A DNA stretch of 38,191 bases from an uncultured Burkholderiales bacterium (GCA_937871935.1 CALMQI010000198.1:1-38191), one strand, 5' to 3'. Shown: positions 1-8,322, counted from the first letter of the stretch. Notes: generated by a model from the sequence alone, not told the origin. Translations and numbers: made by a program.

Positions 1-1
1 C

Positions 2-139
2 GTGCAGGCCGTCCGCCTCGGGCGTCAAGGGCCGGCGCGGCAGATCGCGCTGGCGCGCCGCAAGGCCGATGCTGACAGCCGCAACATCGACGCCGTGCAG
101 GCGGCCTTTGCGGCGGTCTACGCGGGTCGGGCGTCTTGA
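2..139 (+). CDS. C-terminal fragment of an unidentified protein, cut by the window edge
   Basis: An open frame enters from the left edge and ends at the TGA at 137-139, giving about 45 residues that finish in AVYAGRAS. The tail is rich in Ala, Arg and Gln and looks helical. I do not recognise a family, and no catalytic motif is visible. A second frame across the same bases is also open for some distance, so the reading frame itself is uncertain. It lies just downstream of the integrase remnant, which points toward it on the opposite strand. Confidence 0.3.
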   Translation: MQAVRLGRQGPARQIALARRKADADSRNIDAVQAAFAAVYAGRAS

Positions 140-216
140 CGCGTGCGCTAATGTGCGGAGCGCGCGCGTTCAACTACCCCACGAGGTCGTCGGGGAGAAG
201 CCAGGACGCTGCTCTT

Positions 217-880
217 TCAGCAACGACCGCAGATGGCCGTGAGTGTGAGTCTGGCTTCGCTCCAGACAGCCGACGTTTGTGGTCGGCCACCCCCGTCCTG
301 AGCAGAAGTGGCAGATCCTCCGCCGGAGCAGATCTCTATTCGCTCGGAGATCTCGAGGGCGTCATCGACCTCGATGCCCAGGTACCTCACAGTCGACTCC
401 AGCTTGGAATGTCCAAGCAGCAGTTGGACGGCGCGCAGGTTCTTCGTGCGCCGGTATACCAGCGTCGCCTTGGTGCGTCGCATCGACTGCGTCCCGGAGT
501 CGGCGCGGTCCAGGCGGCGTTCGTCCACCCACTGTCCGAGGATCCGGGCGTACTGTCGGGTTCCAAGATGAGGTGAGCTGCGGAGCCGGCTGGGGAAGAG
601 GAGGTCCTCCGGTTCAGCCCAGCCTGTTTGATCCAGGCCTGTAAAGCGTCCCGGGTAACCTGCGTGATCTCGAACCGCACAGGGCGCTGCGTCTTGTGCT
701 GCATGACGATGGCGCGTGTCGCCACCTGTTTTCCATGGCACACGTCCCGAACCTTGACGGCCACGAGCTCACATCCGCGCAGCTTGCTGTTGATGCCCAG
801 GTTGAAGAGCGCCAGCCCGCGCACGCGGCACTCCAGCTGCAGACCAAACGCAGCGCCCAGATGGTACTGGCTGCCCTATT
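217..880 (-). pseudogene. Tyrosine recombinase (phage-type integrase), frameshifted remnant
   Basis: The catalytic half of a tyrosine site-specific integrase is recognisable but split over several frames. Read on the minus strand, a piece containing IWALRL is followed, after a frame change near 845, by a stretch with ALFNLGINSKLRGCEL, which holds the box I arginine. After another frame change near 612-617 comes the C-terminal part with MRRTKATLVYRRTKNLRAV, then LLGHSKLESTVRYLGIEVDD, which holds the box II arginine, the later histidine and the tyrosine nucleophile. In the family the box II start is normally H-S-M/L-R-R; here it reads Q-S-M-R-R, so a catalytic histidine also seems lost. An in-frame TAG lies just upstream of the middle piece. 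I see no convincing N-terminal SAM-like domain, so the 5' end is probably missing. Its place next to a truncated FAH gene suggests an old integration boundary. Family assignment is firm; the exact 5' limit is not. Confidence 0.75.
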
Positions 881-1123
881 CGCTGTGGTGGCCAGGCCCG
901 GAACCAAGTGCGGCGGGCGTGCCGGCGCGACGCGGGCGGAAGCGGTGAAGGGTTGGAGGCCGCTCGGCCAGGCGCTGGCCATGTCTGGCGAGGTGGCAGA
1001 TCGGAACCTCTCGAGGGCGATCCCCGCGTTCGTGAAGAACATGCACTCTCCTGGTCCCGATGTCGCCAGGGCATCTGGCAATGGGCAGCCAATGAGGAAG
1101 AGGATGTCCAGTTCTGGGTGTGA

Positions 1124-1396
1124 GCGGAGAGCACCTGCTTCATCCTGATGGGCACGCCGTGCCACTCGCGATCGGTCGATCCCGGCCAGGTGGTCGAGTG
1201 CGAGATCACCGGCCTCGGTCGAGTCGCCGGCACCGTGGTGGCAATCGACGCACCGCGTGCCAGTGCGCTGGGCGTGGGCCACCCGCCCACCGACAGCCCG
1301 GAGGTCCGACGCGTCGCGCTGGGCTTTGACGAACGTGTGCCCGAGCGCTTCAAGGACAACCTGCGCCGGGCCAAGCAAGCAAGAGGATCCGCATGA
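1124..1396 (+). pseudogene. 3' remnant of a fumarylacetoacetate hydrolase-family gene
   Basis: The frame opens just after a stop at 1121-1123. It reads FILMGTP, then GQVVECEITGLGRVAGTVVA, which matches the end of the FAH fold (the TGTP loop, then the GDVVEVEIEGIG-type strand). The metal-binding and catalytic N-terminal parts are absent, so this cannot be a working enzyme. About 45 further residues follow the fold and end in a TGA that overlaps the ATG of the next gene (ATGA at 1393-1396). That overlap suggests the intact FAH gene was once translationally coupled to the ketopantoate-reductase-like gene. The integrase remnant lies immediately upstream, in the place of the missing 5' portion. 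The match rests on a short region, so the assignment is moderate. Confidence 0.55.
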
Positions 1397-2370
1397 GAGT
1401 CTGCATCGTCGGCGCTGGTGCGATCGGCTGCTTCGTAGGCGCCCGACTGGCTGCGGCAGGCCAGGCAGAGGTCAGCGCGGTCGCGCGCGGCGCCACGCTG
1501 ACTGCGCTGAGTGAGCACGGTTGGCGGTTGCAGACTGCTGAGGGCCTGATGCAGGCGCCGGTGCGCGCTTGCGAGAAACCCGTCGAGCTCGGCGTGCAGG
1601 ACTTGGTGGTGGTTGCCGTCAAGGGCCCAGCGCTGACCGCCGTGGCACGCCAGATCGCGCCGCTGTTGGGGCCGCAGACGCTGGTGCTGCCGGCCATGAA
1701 CGGCGTGCCGTGGTGGTTCTGTCAAGGGGTTGCCGGATTCGGCTCGGCCCCACTCGACAGCGTCGACCCCGGCGGTGTGGTGGAGGGCGCGGTACCCAAC
1801 GAGCAAGTTGTGGGCTGCGTGGTCCACGCCAGCACATCGGTGCGGTCGCCCGGGATGGTGCAGCACAGGATGGGTCGCGGCTTGGTCGTCGGTGAGCCTC
1901 GCGGCGGCCGCAGCGAGCGCGTGCAGCGCGTGGCCGACCTGCTGGAGCACGCAGGCTTCGAGGTCACGCACTCTGCCGATGTGCGCTACGACATCTGGTA
2001 CAAGCTTTGGGGCAACCTGACGATGAACCCGGTGTCTGCGTTGACGGGCGCCACCGTCGACTGCGTCCTGGCGGATGCGCTGGTGCGGGACTTCTGTTCG
2101 GCCGCGATGAACGAGGCCAATGCAGTGGGCGAGCGCATCGGGGTGGCGATTTCGCAGACCCCGCAAGACCGCCACGCCAAGACCGCCAAGCTCGGTGCCT
2201 TCAAGACCTCTATGCTGCAGGACGTCGAGGCCAACCGACCCATCGAACTCGATGCCATCGTGGGCGCGGTGTATGAGATCGGCCGCCGACTGAACGTGGC
2301 CACGCCGTCGATCGCCGCGCTGCTCGGGCTCACGCGACTGTTCGGCCAAGTGCGCGGCCTGTACTCGTAG
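1393..2370 (+). CDS. Ketopantoate reductase-family NADP-dependent oxidoreductase (PanE/ApbA-like)
   Basis: A 325-residue protein of normal length for the 2-dehydropantoate 2-reductase family, which reduces a 2-oxo acid to a 2-hydroxy acid with NADPH in the cytoplasm. The N-terminal Rossmann motif is VGAGAIG (residues 6-12). Lys77 in VAVKG, Asn103 in MNGVPWW, and the WYKLWGNLTMNP segment with Lys204, Asn208 and Asn212 match the family's catalytic and substrate-binding positions. The ATG at 1393 overlaps the stop of the FAH remnant, supporting an original operon with it. Catabolic clusters often carry PanE paralogues of unknown substrate, so a role in pantothenate synthesis should not be assumed. 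It is separated from the main cluster by about 550 bp without genes and lacks the shared operator found further right. Confidence 0.85.
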   Translation: MRVCIVGAGAIGCFVGARLAAAGQAEVSAVARGATLTALSEHGWRLQTAEGLMQAPVRACEKPVELGVQDLVVVAVKGPALTAVARQIAPLLGPQTLVLPAMNGVPWWFCQGVAGFGSAPLDSVDPGGVVEGAVPNEQVVGCVVHASTSVRSPGMVQHRMGRGLVVGEPRGGRSERVQRVADLLEHAGFEVTHSADVRYDIWYKLWGNLTMNPVSALTGATVDCVLADALVRDFCSAAMNEANAVGERIGVAISQTPQDRHAKTAKLGAFKTSMLQDVEANRPIELDAIVGAVYEIGRRLNVATPSIAALLGLTRLFGQVRGLYS

Positions 2371-2925
2371 ACAAGCGTACCCTGGAGAGTGCCCGTCGGG
2401 CCCGGAGCAAGAGTCCCATTTTCGACCGCCTCACGGTCGGCGTCACCCGCGCGAGGAACCGTGCCGAGCTAACCGCCGTGCTCGCCGCTCAGTAGCGGAC
2501 ACCTCAAACGATGGCATCCCAGGGCGATTGGCTCGACGGCAAATTGAACGACTGCTCATTCAGGAGGCCTACTGGCGGACTCGACCCATCGTCGGCACTC
2601 GTCCGCTCAATTTGATCGTCCCGAAGCGGACCTCGATTCAGACGTTGGTTGGGCCTTTCAAGCACCAACTGCTCCAAGAGCGCGGCAATGACTGCCGCTC
2701 TCGCGCGGTCGTGGCCGTGGTCAGACGACTACATCGAACTGGACCTACACGGTTTCTGTCCATGAACTGTGCGAGTTCACCGCCAAAACGCAGTGACCTG
2801 GACCGGCGCTTCACGCCCTCTGCGGCGGCGCTCGAGGGGGTAACCCTGCCTGGATGCGGATCGAACCAAGCCAATCTCACGAGCGGACAACTGCGCTTTT
2901 GCCGCCACGGACGACACCTGTGCGC
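2371..2925. other. Gene-poor stretch between two converging genes
   Basis: About 555 bp lie between the ketopantoate-reductase-like gene and the converging hydrolase gene. One plus-strand frame is open from 2528 to 3193, but it runs antisense through the 3' part of the hydrolase and has no recognisable family, signal or ribosome site. I see no convincing terminator, repeat or RNA gene. It may be decayed sequence left from rearrangement at the island edge. Confidence 0.5.
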
Positions 2926-3795
2926 CTACTCGAACCAGCTCTGGAGCAGCGATGAGACAGCAGCTGCCCGCTCGTACTGCACCCAATGGCCAGAGTTCGG
3001 AATGGCCTGCCATGTCGTGTTGGCGCGTTGGCTCTGCAGGGCTGGCCCCACTTCGGCCGCTTCACCCGTCACATCGTGCTCACCCCACAAGAGGAAAAGT
3101 GGGCCGGTGAAGCCCGACATCATCTCCAGCAAGACTGCTGTTCGAACCAGGGTCTTGACCTTGAAGCGGGCCTCGTTGCACTGCCTCCGATAGATCTCGA
3201 CCGCGAGCGCATCCAGGTTGTCCGGGTCCAACATCAACGTAGTGAGGTTGTGTCTGAGAGCGGCCTCGCGTTCCGCGGGCCCCTTGCGGTTCCACCCAGC
3301 GGCCAGCGGCGCGCGCGGCGGCTTGCGTCCGCCATGGCCCACAGGCCCCAGCAATGCCAGTTTCCGGACGAGCCCGCGTGACGCCACATGCGCTGCAACA
3401 AGCGCCCCGAACGAAAACGCTGCCATGTCAACCGGCCGGTCGCAGGCGCGCACGCACTGCATCGACTCAATAAAAAGGTCGACGAGCCGTTGCAGGCGTT
3501 CGTCATCGCTGCCCTCGTCGGAGACGGCGTCGGAGTCTCCAAAACCCGGCATGTCTGGCAGCCACAGCGTGCGACTTGCTGACAGAGACTCGATGTTTCG
3601 AAGCCAGTGCAGCCAACTGCCGTGCCCACCATGCAGCATCAGCAAGTCGGGTCCGCTGCCGAAGCGCCGCCAGACAATACGGCAGCCACTCACTTCAGTT
3701 TCCACACGCTCGCCCAGGAGCTCGATGCGGTCAATGATGGCCAGGCTCATCGCGGCCCGCGAACCAAGTTGCTCGGCATACTCTGAGACTGGCAT
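2926..3795 (-). CDS. Alpha/beta-fold hydrolase, possibly for C-C or ester bond cleavage
   Basis: A 289-residue alpha/beta hydrolase with the expected elements: oxyanion-loop HGGHGSW (residues 55-61), strand and turn LPDMPGFGDSD, nucleophile elbow AFSFGA with Ser128, acid Asp241 in WGEHD, and His270 in NSGHW. The elbow is A-F-S-F-G rather than G-x-S-x-G. This family includes meta-cleavage-product hydrolases, lactonases and esterases; sequence alone does not decide. The cluster also encodes a VOC ring-cleavage dioxygenase and an FAH protein, which makes a ring-fission-product hydrolase attractive but unproven. The start at 3795 gives the longest frame; Met16 (MSLAIIDR) is an alternative, and neither has a strong ribosome site. 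A copy of the shared 14-bp operator lies 91 bp upstream at 3886-3899. The gene is transcribed away from the IS element. Confidence 0.85.
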   Translation of the reverse strand: MPVSEYAEQLGSRAAMSLAIIDRIELLGERVETEVSGCRIVWRRFGSGPDLLMLHGGHGSWLHWLRNIESLSASRTLWLPDMPGFGDSDAVSDEGSDDERLQRLVDLFIESMQCVRACDRPVDMAAFSFGALVAAHVASRGLVRKLALLGPVGHGGRKPPRAPLAAGWNRKGPAEREAALRHNLTTLMLDPDNLDALAVEIYRRQCNEARFKVKTLVRTAVLLEMMSGFTGPLFLLWGEHDVTGEAAEVGPALQSQRANTTWQAIPNSGHWVQYERAAAVSSLLQSWFE

Positions 3796-3885
3796 CCGGA
3801 TTGGAGACGCAGCCAGGCCGCGCAGCGGCAGGCTTGTGTCGATTGGCAGACGAGGGCAGTGTCCATAAGGGCGGCACTCTTGGGA

Positions 3886-3899
3886 ATCACGTATGCGAT
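3886..3899. promoter_or_regulatory. Operator copy A of the shared 14-bp inverted repeat
   Basis: The sequence is ATCACGTATGCGAT, identical to copy F read on the other strand. It lies 91 bp upstream of the alpha/beta hydrolase start. Its half-sites (ATCRC and GCGAT) form an imperfect inverted repeat. The pattern recurs in the cluster's other divergent promoter regions, which supports a common regulator. Confidence 0.75.
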
Positions 3900-4051
3900 G
3901 TGCGGGGTTCCTCGGGCGCGAGCGCGCTGCTGACGCGACAGGGCTCTATGGAGATGCGCCGGGTGCTGTGCTCTAAGGTCAAACGCACTTGTTTCGTCGA
4001 AGGGCCGGTCTGCGGTCTTGCAACCGCAGTGCGCAGGCTCAGAAGCCGCAC

Positions 4052-4090
4052 TGAACCGCACCGGGTTTCGAGGAGGCCGGTTGGCTTGAG
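4052..4090 (+). repeat. Terminal inverted repeat of the IS3-family element, orfB-side end
   Basis: It begins TGAACCGCACCGG and matches the reverse complement of 5465-5503 at 32 of 39 positions. It defines the left boundary of the insertion sequence. Confidence 0.85.
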
Positions 4091-4191
4091 TCAGACCGGC
4101 ACGATCTGACTGTATTGTCTGTTTCTCTTTCTTCATCCAGCCCCCCGCAGGGGCCGCCGGAGGCTCCCCGGCTGGGCCATGCATTCATGGT

Positions 4192-5133
4192 TCAACCCTC
4201 CTTCAACGCCGCCGTCCGGGCGTGCTTGTTGGTGGTCGAGGCTTGTGCTTGCCGGCGCCAGTAGTTTGCCTCGGCTTCGGCCGGCGGGATGTAGCCGATG
4301 GGTTCGAGCAGGCCATGGTGGTTGAACCACGAGACCCACTCCAGCGTGGCCAAATTCGACCGCCTCGCGCGTCTTCCACGGCCCGCTTCGGTGGATGATC
4401 TCGGCCTTGTACAAGCCGTTGATGGTCTCGGCCAGTGCGTTGTCGTAGCTGTCGCCAGTGCTGCCCACAGAGGGCTCGATACCGGCCTCGGCCAGCTGCT
4501 CGCTGTAGCGGGTGGAGACGTACTGCGAGCCTCGGTCGCTGTGGTGTACCAGGTCGCCGTCGCGCTCGGCCCTGTGTGCGTACAGCGCCTGCTCCAGCGC
4601 ATCGAGCACGAAGTCAGTCTGCATGGAACTGCCGACCCGCCAGCCGACGATGCGCCGAGCGAAGACGTCGATGACGAAGGCGACGTAGACGAACCCCTGC
4701 CATGTCGAGACGTAGGTGAAGTCCGCCACCCACAACTGGTTCGGCCGCTGGGCCTTGAACTGGCGATTGACCCGATCCCGCGGGCACGCAGCCTTGGCGT
4801 CCGGCACTGTCGTGCGCACCGGCTTGCCGCGACGCACGCCTTGCAGCCGGCGCAACCGCATTGGCCGCTCGACGGTGCAGCGCGCCACGGCCGTGCCTTC
4901 GCGCCTGAGCTGACGCCAGACCTTGTCGGCGCCGCAAACCCGAAGGTTTTGGTCGTAAACGCGCTGGGCCTGCGGCAGCAGGCTCGCATCACGCCGCGCT
5001 CGCGCCGGCAACAGCGCCGGATTGCGCTGACGCGCCGCGTGGCGCCGGTAGGCCGATGGGGCAACCTGCAGCGCGCTGCAGATGGGCTCGACCCGTGAGC
5101 AGCGCGGTGCTCGTCGATGAAGGCGTTCACTTC
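4192..5133 (-). pseudogene. IS3-family transposase orfB, two frameshifts
   Basis: This is the DDE integrase-type transposase of the insertion sequence. It is expected as a fusion with orfA by -1 ribosomal frameshifting at the overlapping AAGAAGTGA. The catalytic core is visible: first Asp in VADFTYVSTW, second in HHSDRGSQYVS, and Glu in YDNALAETINGLYK. Two frame changes break it. One is near 5093, between [13 protein letters not shown] and VEPICSALQVAPS. The other is near 4355, between TREAVEF and ATLEWVSWFNHHGLLEPIG. Each needs one base to restore the frame. The C-terminal end NYWRRQAQ is otherwise typical for the family. Either the element has decayed or the assembly has small indel errors here; the first is the simpler reading because the integrase and aldo/keto reductase genes are broken in a similar way. 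Confidence 0.85.
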
Positions 5134-5450
5134 TTGCAATGGCGGTCGAGCTCCGCCAGGGCGAAATGCGCGCTGGCCAACTTCAGGATCTCGTTGGTCT
5201 CGCGCAGTTCGCGGACTTCGCGCTCCAGTTCCTTGATGCGCTGCTGCTCGGTGCTGGTCGGACCTGGCGGCATGCCGCTGTCGCGCTCGCCCTGGCGCAC
5301 CCACCTGCGCAGCGTCTCGGCCGTGCAGCCGATCTTGCCGGCGATCGACTCGATCGCCGCCCACTGCGACGGGTACTGCTCCTTGGCATCGAACACCATG
5401 CGCACCGCGCGCTCCACGACCTCAGGGGAGAACTTCGGGGACGTTCTCAT
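5127..5450 (-). CDS. IS3-family transposase orfA (helix-turn-helix subunit)
   Basis: A 107-residue protein with the standard layout of IS3 OrfA. The N-terminal helix-turn-helix includes [14 protein letters not shown] and the [16 protein letters not shown] recognition region (about residues 40-57). It is followed by a leucine-zipper-like segment ([20 protein letters not shown], about residues 71-90). It ends in LDRHCKK, where the -1 frame into orfB begins. It binds the element's ends and, in the family, can act as a regulator or inhibitor of transposition when made alone. The frame is intact, unlike orfB. It starts 53 bp inside the right terminal repeat end, as expected for transcription from within the element. 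Confidence 0.9.
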   Translation of the reverse strand: MRTSPKFSPEVVERAVRMVFDAKEQYPSQWAAIESIAGKIGCTAETLRRWVRQGERDSGMPPGPTSTEQQRIKELEREVRELRETNEILKLASAHFALAELDRHCKK

Positions 5451-5464
5451 GCTGGCTCCATTCT

Positions 5465-5503
5465 CTCAATCGAAGGAGCCTCCTCAAAATCCGGGGCGGT
5501 TCA
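5465..5503 (-). repeat. Terminal inverted repeat of the IS3-family element, orfA-side end
   Basis: Read on the minus strand from 5503 it begins TGAACCGCCCCGG, and it matches 4052-4090 at 32 of 39 positions. It marks the right boundary of the insertion sequence, 20 bp before operator B. Confidence 0.85.
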
Positions 5504-5523
5504 AACCTCCAGGACCCCTGTTC

Positions 5524-5537
5524 ATCACGAATGCGAT
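5524..5537. promoter_or_regulatory. Operator copy B of the shared 14-bp inverted repeat
   Basis: The sequence is ATCACGAATGCGAT, ending 83 bp before the ATG of the ABC binding-protein gene and beginning 20 bp after the end of the insertion sequence. An ATG inside the site is in frame with that gene, but a start there would place the operator inside the coding region, so the downstream start at 5621 is preferred. Confidence 0.75.
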
Positions 5538-5620
5538 GGCCAGCAACGCGCTGGCTGACTACCATGAAGTCCGACTGGACGCGCGCTCATGCCCGACGCC
5601 AGGTTTCTCGCAAAGGAGAC

Positions 5621-7324
5621 ATGGTGTTCTCAATTGGAAAAGTGCTTCTTGGGGTTGTTGCTGTCTGCGGCCTTTCGACGCAAACGATGACCGCGCGTGC
5701 GCAAGCGGAAACACCCAAGCCCGGGGGCACGCTGCAGGTGGCCACGGTCTATGCCAATCTGCCGTCGCTGTCGTGGGATCTGGCTGACCGGAACTGGAAG
5801 CAGAACCACGACACCGGCCAGGTCTATGAGCAGCTGTTTGTGGCTGATTTGTCAAAAGCCAAGCGCCTGGGCGGTCCTTATGCGTTTGTAGCCGATGCCT
5901 GGCTTCCCAGCGACGCCATTCGAGGTGAACTCGCCGAGAGTTGGACCTGGAAGGACAAGCCGCTGACCTTGGAAGTCAAACTGCGCCAAGGCATCAAGTT
6001 CCCTGCCAAAGCCGGCGTGATGGCCGAGCGTGAATTGACAGCGGAAGACGTTGTCTTCAATTTCAATCGTCAGATCAACAGCCCAAAGCGCAACCCGGAA
6101 TATTACGACCATCTTGAAAAGGTGGCGGCCCTCGACAAATACACGGTGAGCTTCCTATTCAAGGCGTTCAACTCCGAATGGGACTACCGCTTCGGCTGGG
6201 GCTACTTTTCGGGCATCTTGCCTAAGGAAGTGGTGAGCGCGGGCGCGAACAACTGGAAAAACATGAATGGCACGGGCCCGTTCATGCTGACCGACTTCAT
6301 TCAAGGCAACTCAAGCACCTATACAAGGAACCCGGGCTACTGGGACAAAGAGCGCATAGGGGGCAAGGAGTACAAACTCCCCTTCGTCGACAAGCTGGTC
6401 TACAAAGCCATCAAAGACGAATCGACCCAGTACAGCGCAATCCGAACCGGCAAGGTCGACATCCTGGAATCGATCCGCTGGCAGGCGGTGGACGAGTTGA
6501 AAAAGAGCGTTCCCCAGCTCAAGTGGAACCGCTGGCTGTCCTTCACGGGCCAAGCCCTGGCCCTGCGCGTTGACATCAAGCCCTTTGATGACATTCGCGT
6601 GCGCCGGGCATTGAATCTGGCTGTCAACAAACAAGAGATAGTGTCGGCCTTTTATGGCGGACACGCAGAGTTGTTCGCGTTTCCTCAACACCCCGACTAC
6701 ACCGGTTACTTCGAGCCACTCGGATCGATGCCCGACTCAATCAGAGAGCTGTACACGCAGAACCTGGCCAAGGCGCGCCAGCTACTGGAAGAGGCCGGCT
6801 ATCCGAATGGCTTTACCTTCAAGACCCAGGTCAATGCCGCCAACGCAGAGCACATGGAGTTGTTGCCGCTCATCGCCTCCTACCTGGAACGAATTGGCGT
6901 GAAGATGCAAATCCAGCCGCTGGAGTATGCGGCCTACCTGTCAGTCATGTCGTCTAAGACGCATGCACCCGGTTACATGATGACTACGGGGCACACGAAT
7001 CCGACAACCACCATTCGAAAGAACTTCGTAAAGGGCCAGACATGGAATGTGTCCCAGTGGGCTGACGAAACGACTGAAAAATTGATGGATGAAGCCTTCC
7101 TGGAGCGTGACGAAAGCAAGCGGCAGGCCCTCATAAAGCGCGCGACCCGCCACATGCTTGAGCAATCACCCTACGTCTGGTTGCCGACTCCATATGTCCA
7201 CACGGCATGGTGGCCCTGGGTCAAGAACTACGGTGGCGAGCTTCGTGCCGGCGCGGTGCGACCGGGGCCGATCTATGCGCGTATCTGGATGGACCAGGAC
7301 CTGAAGAAGAAGCTGGGGTTTTGA
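5621..7324 (+). CDS. ABC transporter periplasmic binding protein, peptide/nickel/opine type (SBP_bac_5)
   Basis: A 567-residue secreted binding protein of the DppA/OppA family, which captures peptides, opines or other organic solutes in the periplasm. The start at 5621 is chosen for AAAGGAG at 5612-5618 and because it gives a clean signal peptide (hydrophobic LLGVVAVCG, then an A-x-A-type end TARAQA). The mature part starts TPKPGGTLQVA, and motifs such as LAESWTWKD and DVRVRRALNLAVNKQEIV are family hallmarks. No permease or ATPase gene adjoins it. A clear paralogue at 36705 shares long stretches (e.g. DAIRGELAESW) and does sit with permeases, so both may feed one transporter. It is followed after 85 bp by an IclR regulator on the same strand, and operator B lies upstream. 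Confidence 0.9.
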   Translation: MVFSIGKVLLGVVAVCGLSTQTMTARAQAETPKPGGTLQVATVYANLPSLSWDLADRNWKQNHDTGQVYEQLFVADLSKAKRLGGPYAFVADAWLPSDAIRGELAESWTWKDKPLTLEVKLRQGIKFPAKAGVMAERELTAEDVVFNFNRQINSPKRNPEYYDHLEKVAALDKYTVSFLFKAFNSEWDYRFGWGYFSGILPKEVVSAGANNWKNMNGTGPFMLTDFIQGNSSTYTRNPGYWDKERIGGKEYKLPFVDKLVYKAIKDESTQYSAIRTGKVDILESIRWQAVDELKKSVPQLKWNRWLSFTGQALALRVDIKPFDDIRVRRALNLAVNKQEIVSAFYGGHAELFAFPQHPDYTGYFEPLGSMPDSIRELYTQNLAKARQLLEEAGYPNGFTFKTQVNAANAEHMELLPLIASYLERIGVKMQIQPLEYAAYLSVMSSKTHAPGYMMTTGHTNPTTTIRKNFVKGQTWNVSQWADETTEKLMDEAFLERDESKRQALIKRATRHMLEQSPYVWLPTPYVHTAWWPWVKNYGGELRAGAVRPGPIYARIWMDQDLKKKLGF

Positions 7325-7409
7325 TGCCATCAGGGGTATGGTGCGGCTGGGTGCGACCCCATCAGCGGGCTGAAGTGACCGTGTCTGGTGGCAGCGGGTG
7401 GAGGCACGC

Positions 7410-8144
7410 GTGGACCGGTCTGTGAAGTCCGCGATGCGCGTTTTTGAGTTGCTCGAGGCCTTCGAGCGTGCGCGCAGGCCGCTGCGGGTTGCAGAAATCG
7501 TCGAAGAACTGGACGCTCCCCAGTCGAGCCTGTCGATGCTCTTGAAGACGCTGCTCAACATGGGCTATCTGGACTTCAATCCAGAGACTCGCGAGTACTG
7601 CCCCTCGGTTCGGGTCGCCAATCTGTGCGAGTGGACCACGCACTTGCCCAGCAATTCAACCGCCTTGCAAGAGACCCTGGTGCGGCTGGCGGCCCAGACC
7701 AACGAGACGGTGCTGCTCGGTCGAATAGAGGGGCTGCAGGTCCAATATGCGGCCGTCATTCATTCGCGACAAACCGTGCGCTTTGTCGCCGTCGCGGGCG
7801 CAAGGCGGCCTTTGCACCGGACGGCCCTGGGCATATGCCTGCTCTCGACGTTGCCTGACGACAAGATCTCGCTTTTGATGCGCAGGTACAACGCAGAACG
7901 TGAGGCCCACGTGAAGCCGGCCCAGCTGGATGACGTGCTCCACGAAATTGGGGTGGCGCGACGCCAGGGGTACTACTTCTCCGCGGGGTTGGTGACACCG
8001 GGTGCGGGCGTCGTTGGGACCGTGTTGCCAACACCCGTTCGAGGTCAGAGGTACGCAATAGGAATAGGCGGCCCCATCGGGCGCCTCAGAAGACGTCTGT
8101 CCGAGCATGTGGAATGCTTGAGAACGTCTGCCGATCAGTGTTGA
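7410..8144 (+). CDS. IclR-family transcriptional regulator
   Basis: A 244-residue IclR-type regulator. The N-terminal winged helix-turn-helix covers about residues 1-65 (KSAMRVFELLEAFE, then LRVAEIVEELDAPQSSLSML as the helix-turn-helix). The C-terminal effector domain follows (HRTALGICLLSTL; RQGYYFSAGLVTPGAGVVGTV). The start is placed at GTG 7410 because GGAGG at 7400-7404 is well spaced; an in-frame GTG at 7398 lacks a ribosome site. It follows the ABC binding-protein gene by 85 bp and is probably co-transcribed from the promoter carrying operator B. IclR proteins commonly control aromatic and organic acid catabolism and bind short inverted repeats, so this is one of two candidates in the window for binding the shared operator; the other is the GntR protein at 21825. 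Confidence 0.9.
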   Translation: MDRSVKSAMRVFELLEAFERARRPLRVAEIVEELDAPQSSLSMLLKTLLNMGYLDFNPETREYCPSVRVANLCEWTTHLPSNSTALQETLVRLAAQTNETVLLGRIEGLQVQYAAVIHSRQTVRFVAVAGARRPLHRTALGICLLSTLPDDKISLLMRRYNAEREAHVKPAQLDDVLHEIGVARRQGYYFSAGLVTPGAGVVGTVLPTPVRGQRYAIGIGGPIGRLRRRLSEHVECLRTSADQC

Positions 8145-8322
8145 CCGCTTTGAGGTCTGGACGTTGAGTTGGACTTCCACCCGAGCCACTAGCCTGGTTC
8201 AGAGCGGCTGACCGGATCTGCCAGTTGAATCGGCAAGCCGGCTGCTGAGTGGTCGGGTGGAAAGCGCCGGCGTTGGCAATGCCGCAGCCGGCGGTGGTAC
8301 TCGACACTGTCAGGTTGGGTGA

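Larger units (their letters stand above)
4052..5503 (-). mobile_element. IS3-family insertion sequence, about 1.45 kb, probably inactive
   Basis: Both ends can be placed by terminal inverted repeats starting TGAACCGC: one reads rightward from 4052, the other leftward from 5503 on the minus strand. Over 39 bases they agree at 32 positions. Between them, on the minus strand, are orfA (helix-turn-helix) and orfB (DDE transposase) in the IS3 arrangement, with orfB in the -1 frame after orfA. The 3-bp flanks are CAC and AAC, so a perfect target duplication is not present. About 100 bp between the left repeat and the orfB end are non-coding and GC-rich. The element sits between operator A and operator B, splitting a former divergent promoter region. 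Two frameshifts in orfB suggest it no longer moves by itself. Confidence 0.88.

Noticed and set aside
769-2349. A 526-codon open frame on the minus strand across the ketopantoate-reductase gene
   Set aside because: It is antisense to a gene with clear family motifs and has no recognisable domain. Long antisense frames are common in GC-rich DNA.
2528-3193. A 221-codon plus-strand frame
   Set aside because: It overlaps the 3' part of the hydrolase in antisense, has irregular composition and shows no family motif.
4090-4130. GTCAGA...TCTGAC followed by T-rich sequence as an intrinsic terminator
   Set aside because: The stem has only six pairs with a nine-base loop, and the T-rich part is interrupted and begins several bases away.
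3747-4184. A 145-codon minus-strand frame spanning the left IS end
   Set aside because: It crosses the insertion-sequence boundary and operator A and ends inside the hydrolase gene, so it cannot be an ancestral gene.
5127-5140. orfA/orfB frame change counted as a mutation
   Set aside because: A -1 shift at this overlap is the normal programmed frameshift of IS3-family elements. Only the two internal orfB breaks are treated as defects.
4049-5506. Possible 3-bp target duplication flanking the IS
   Set aside because: The flanks read CAC and AAC, which differ at one base. I do not claim a duplication, though one may have mutated.
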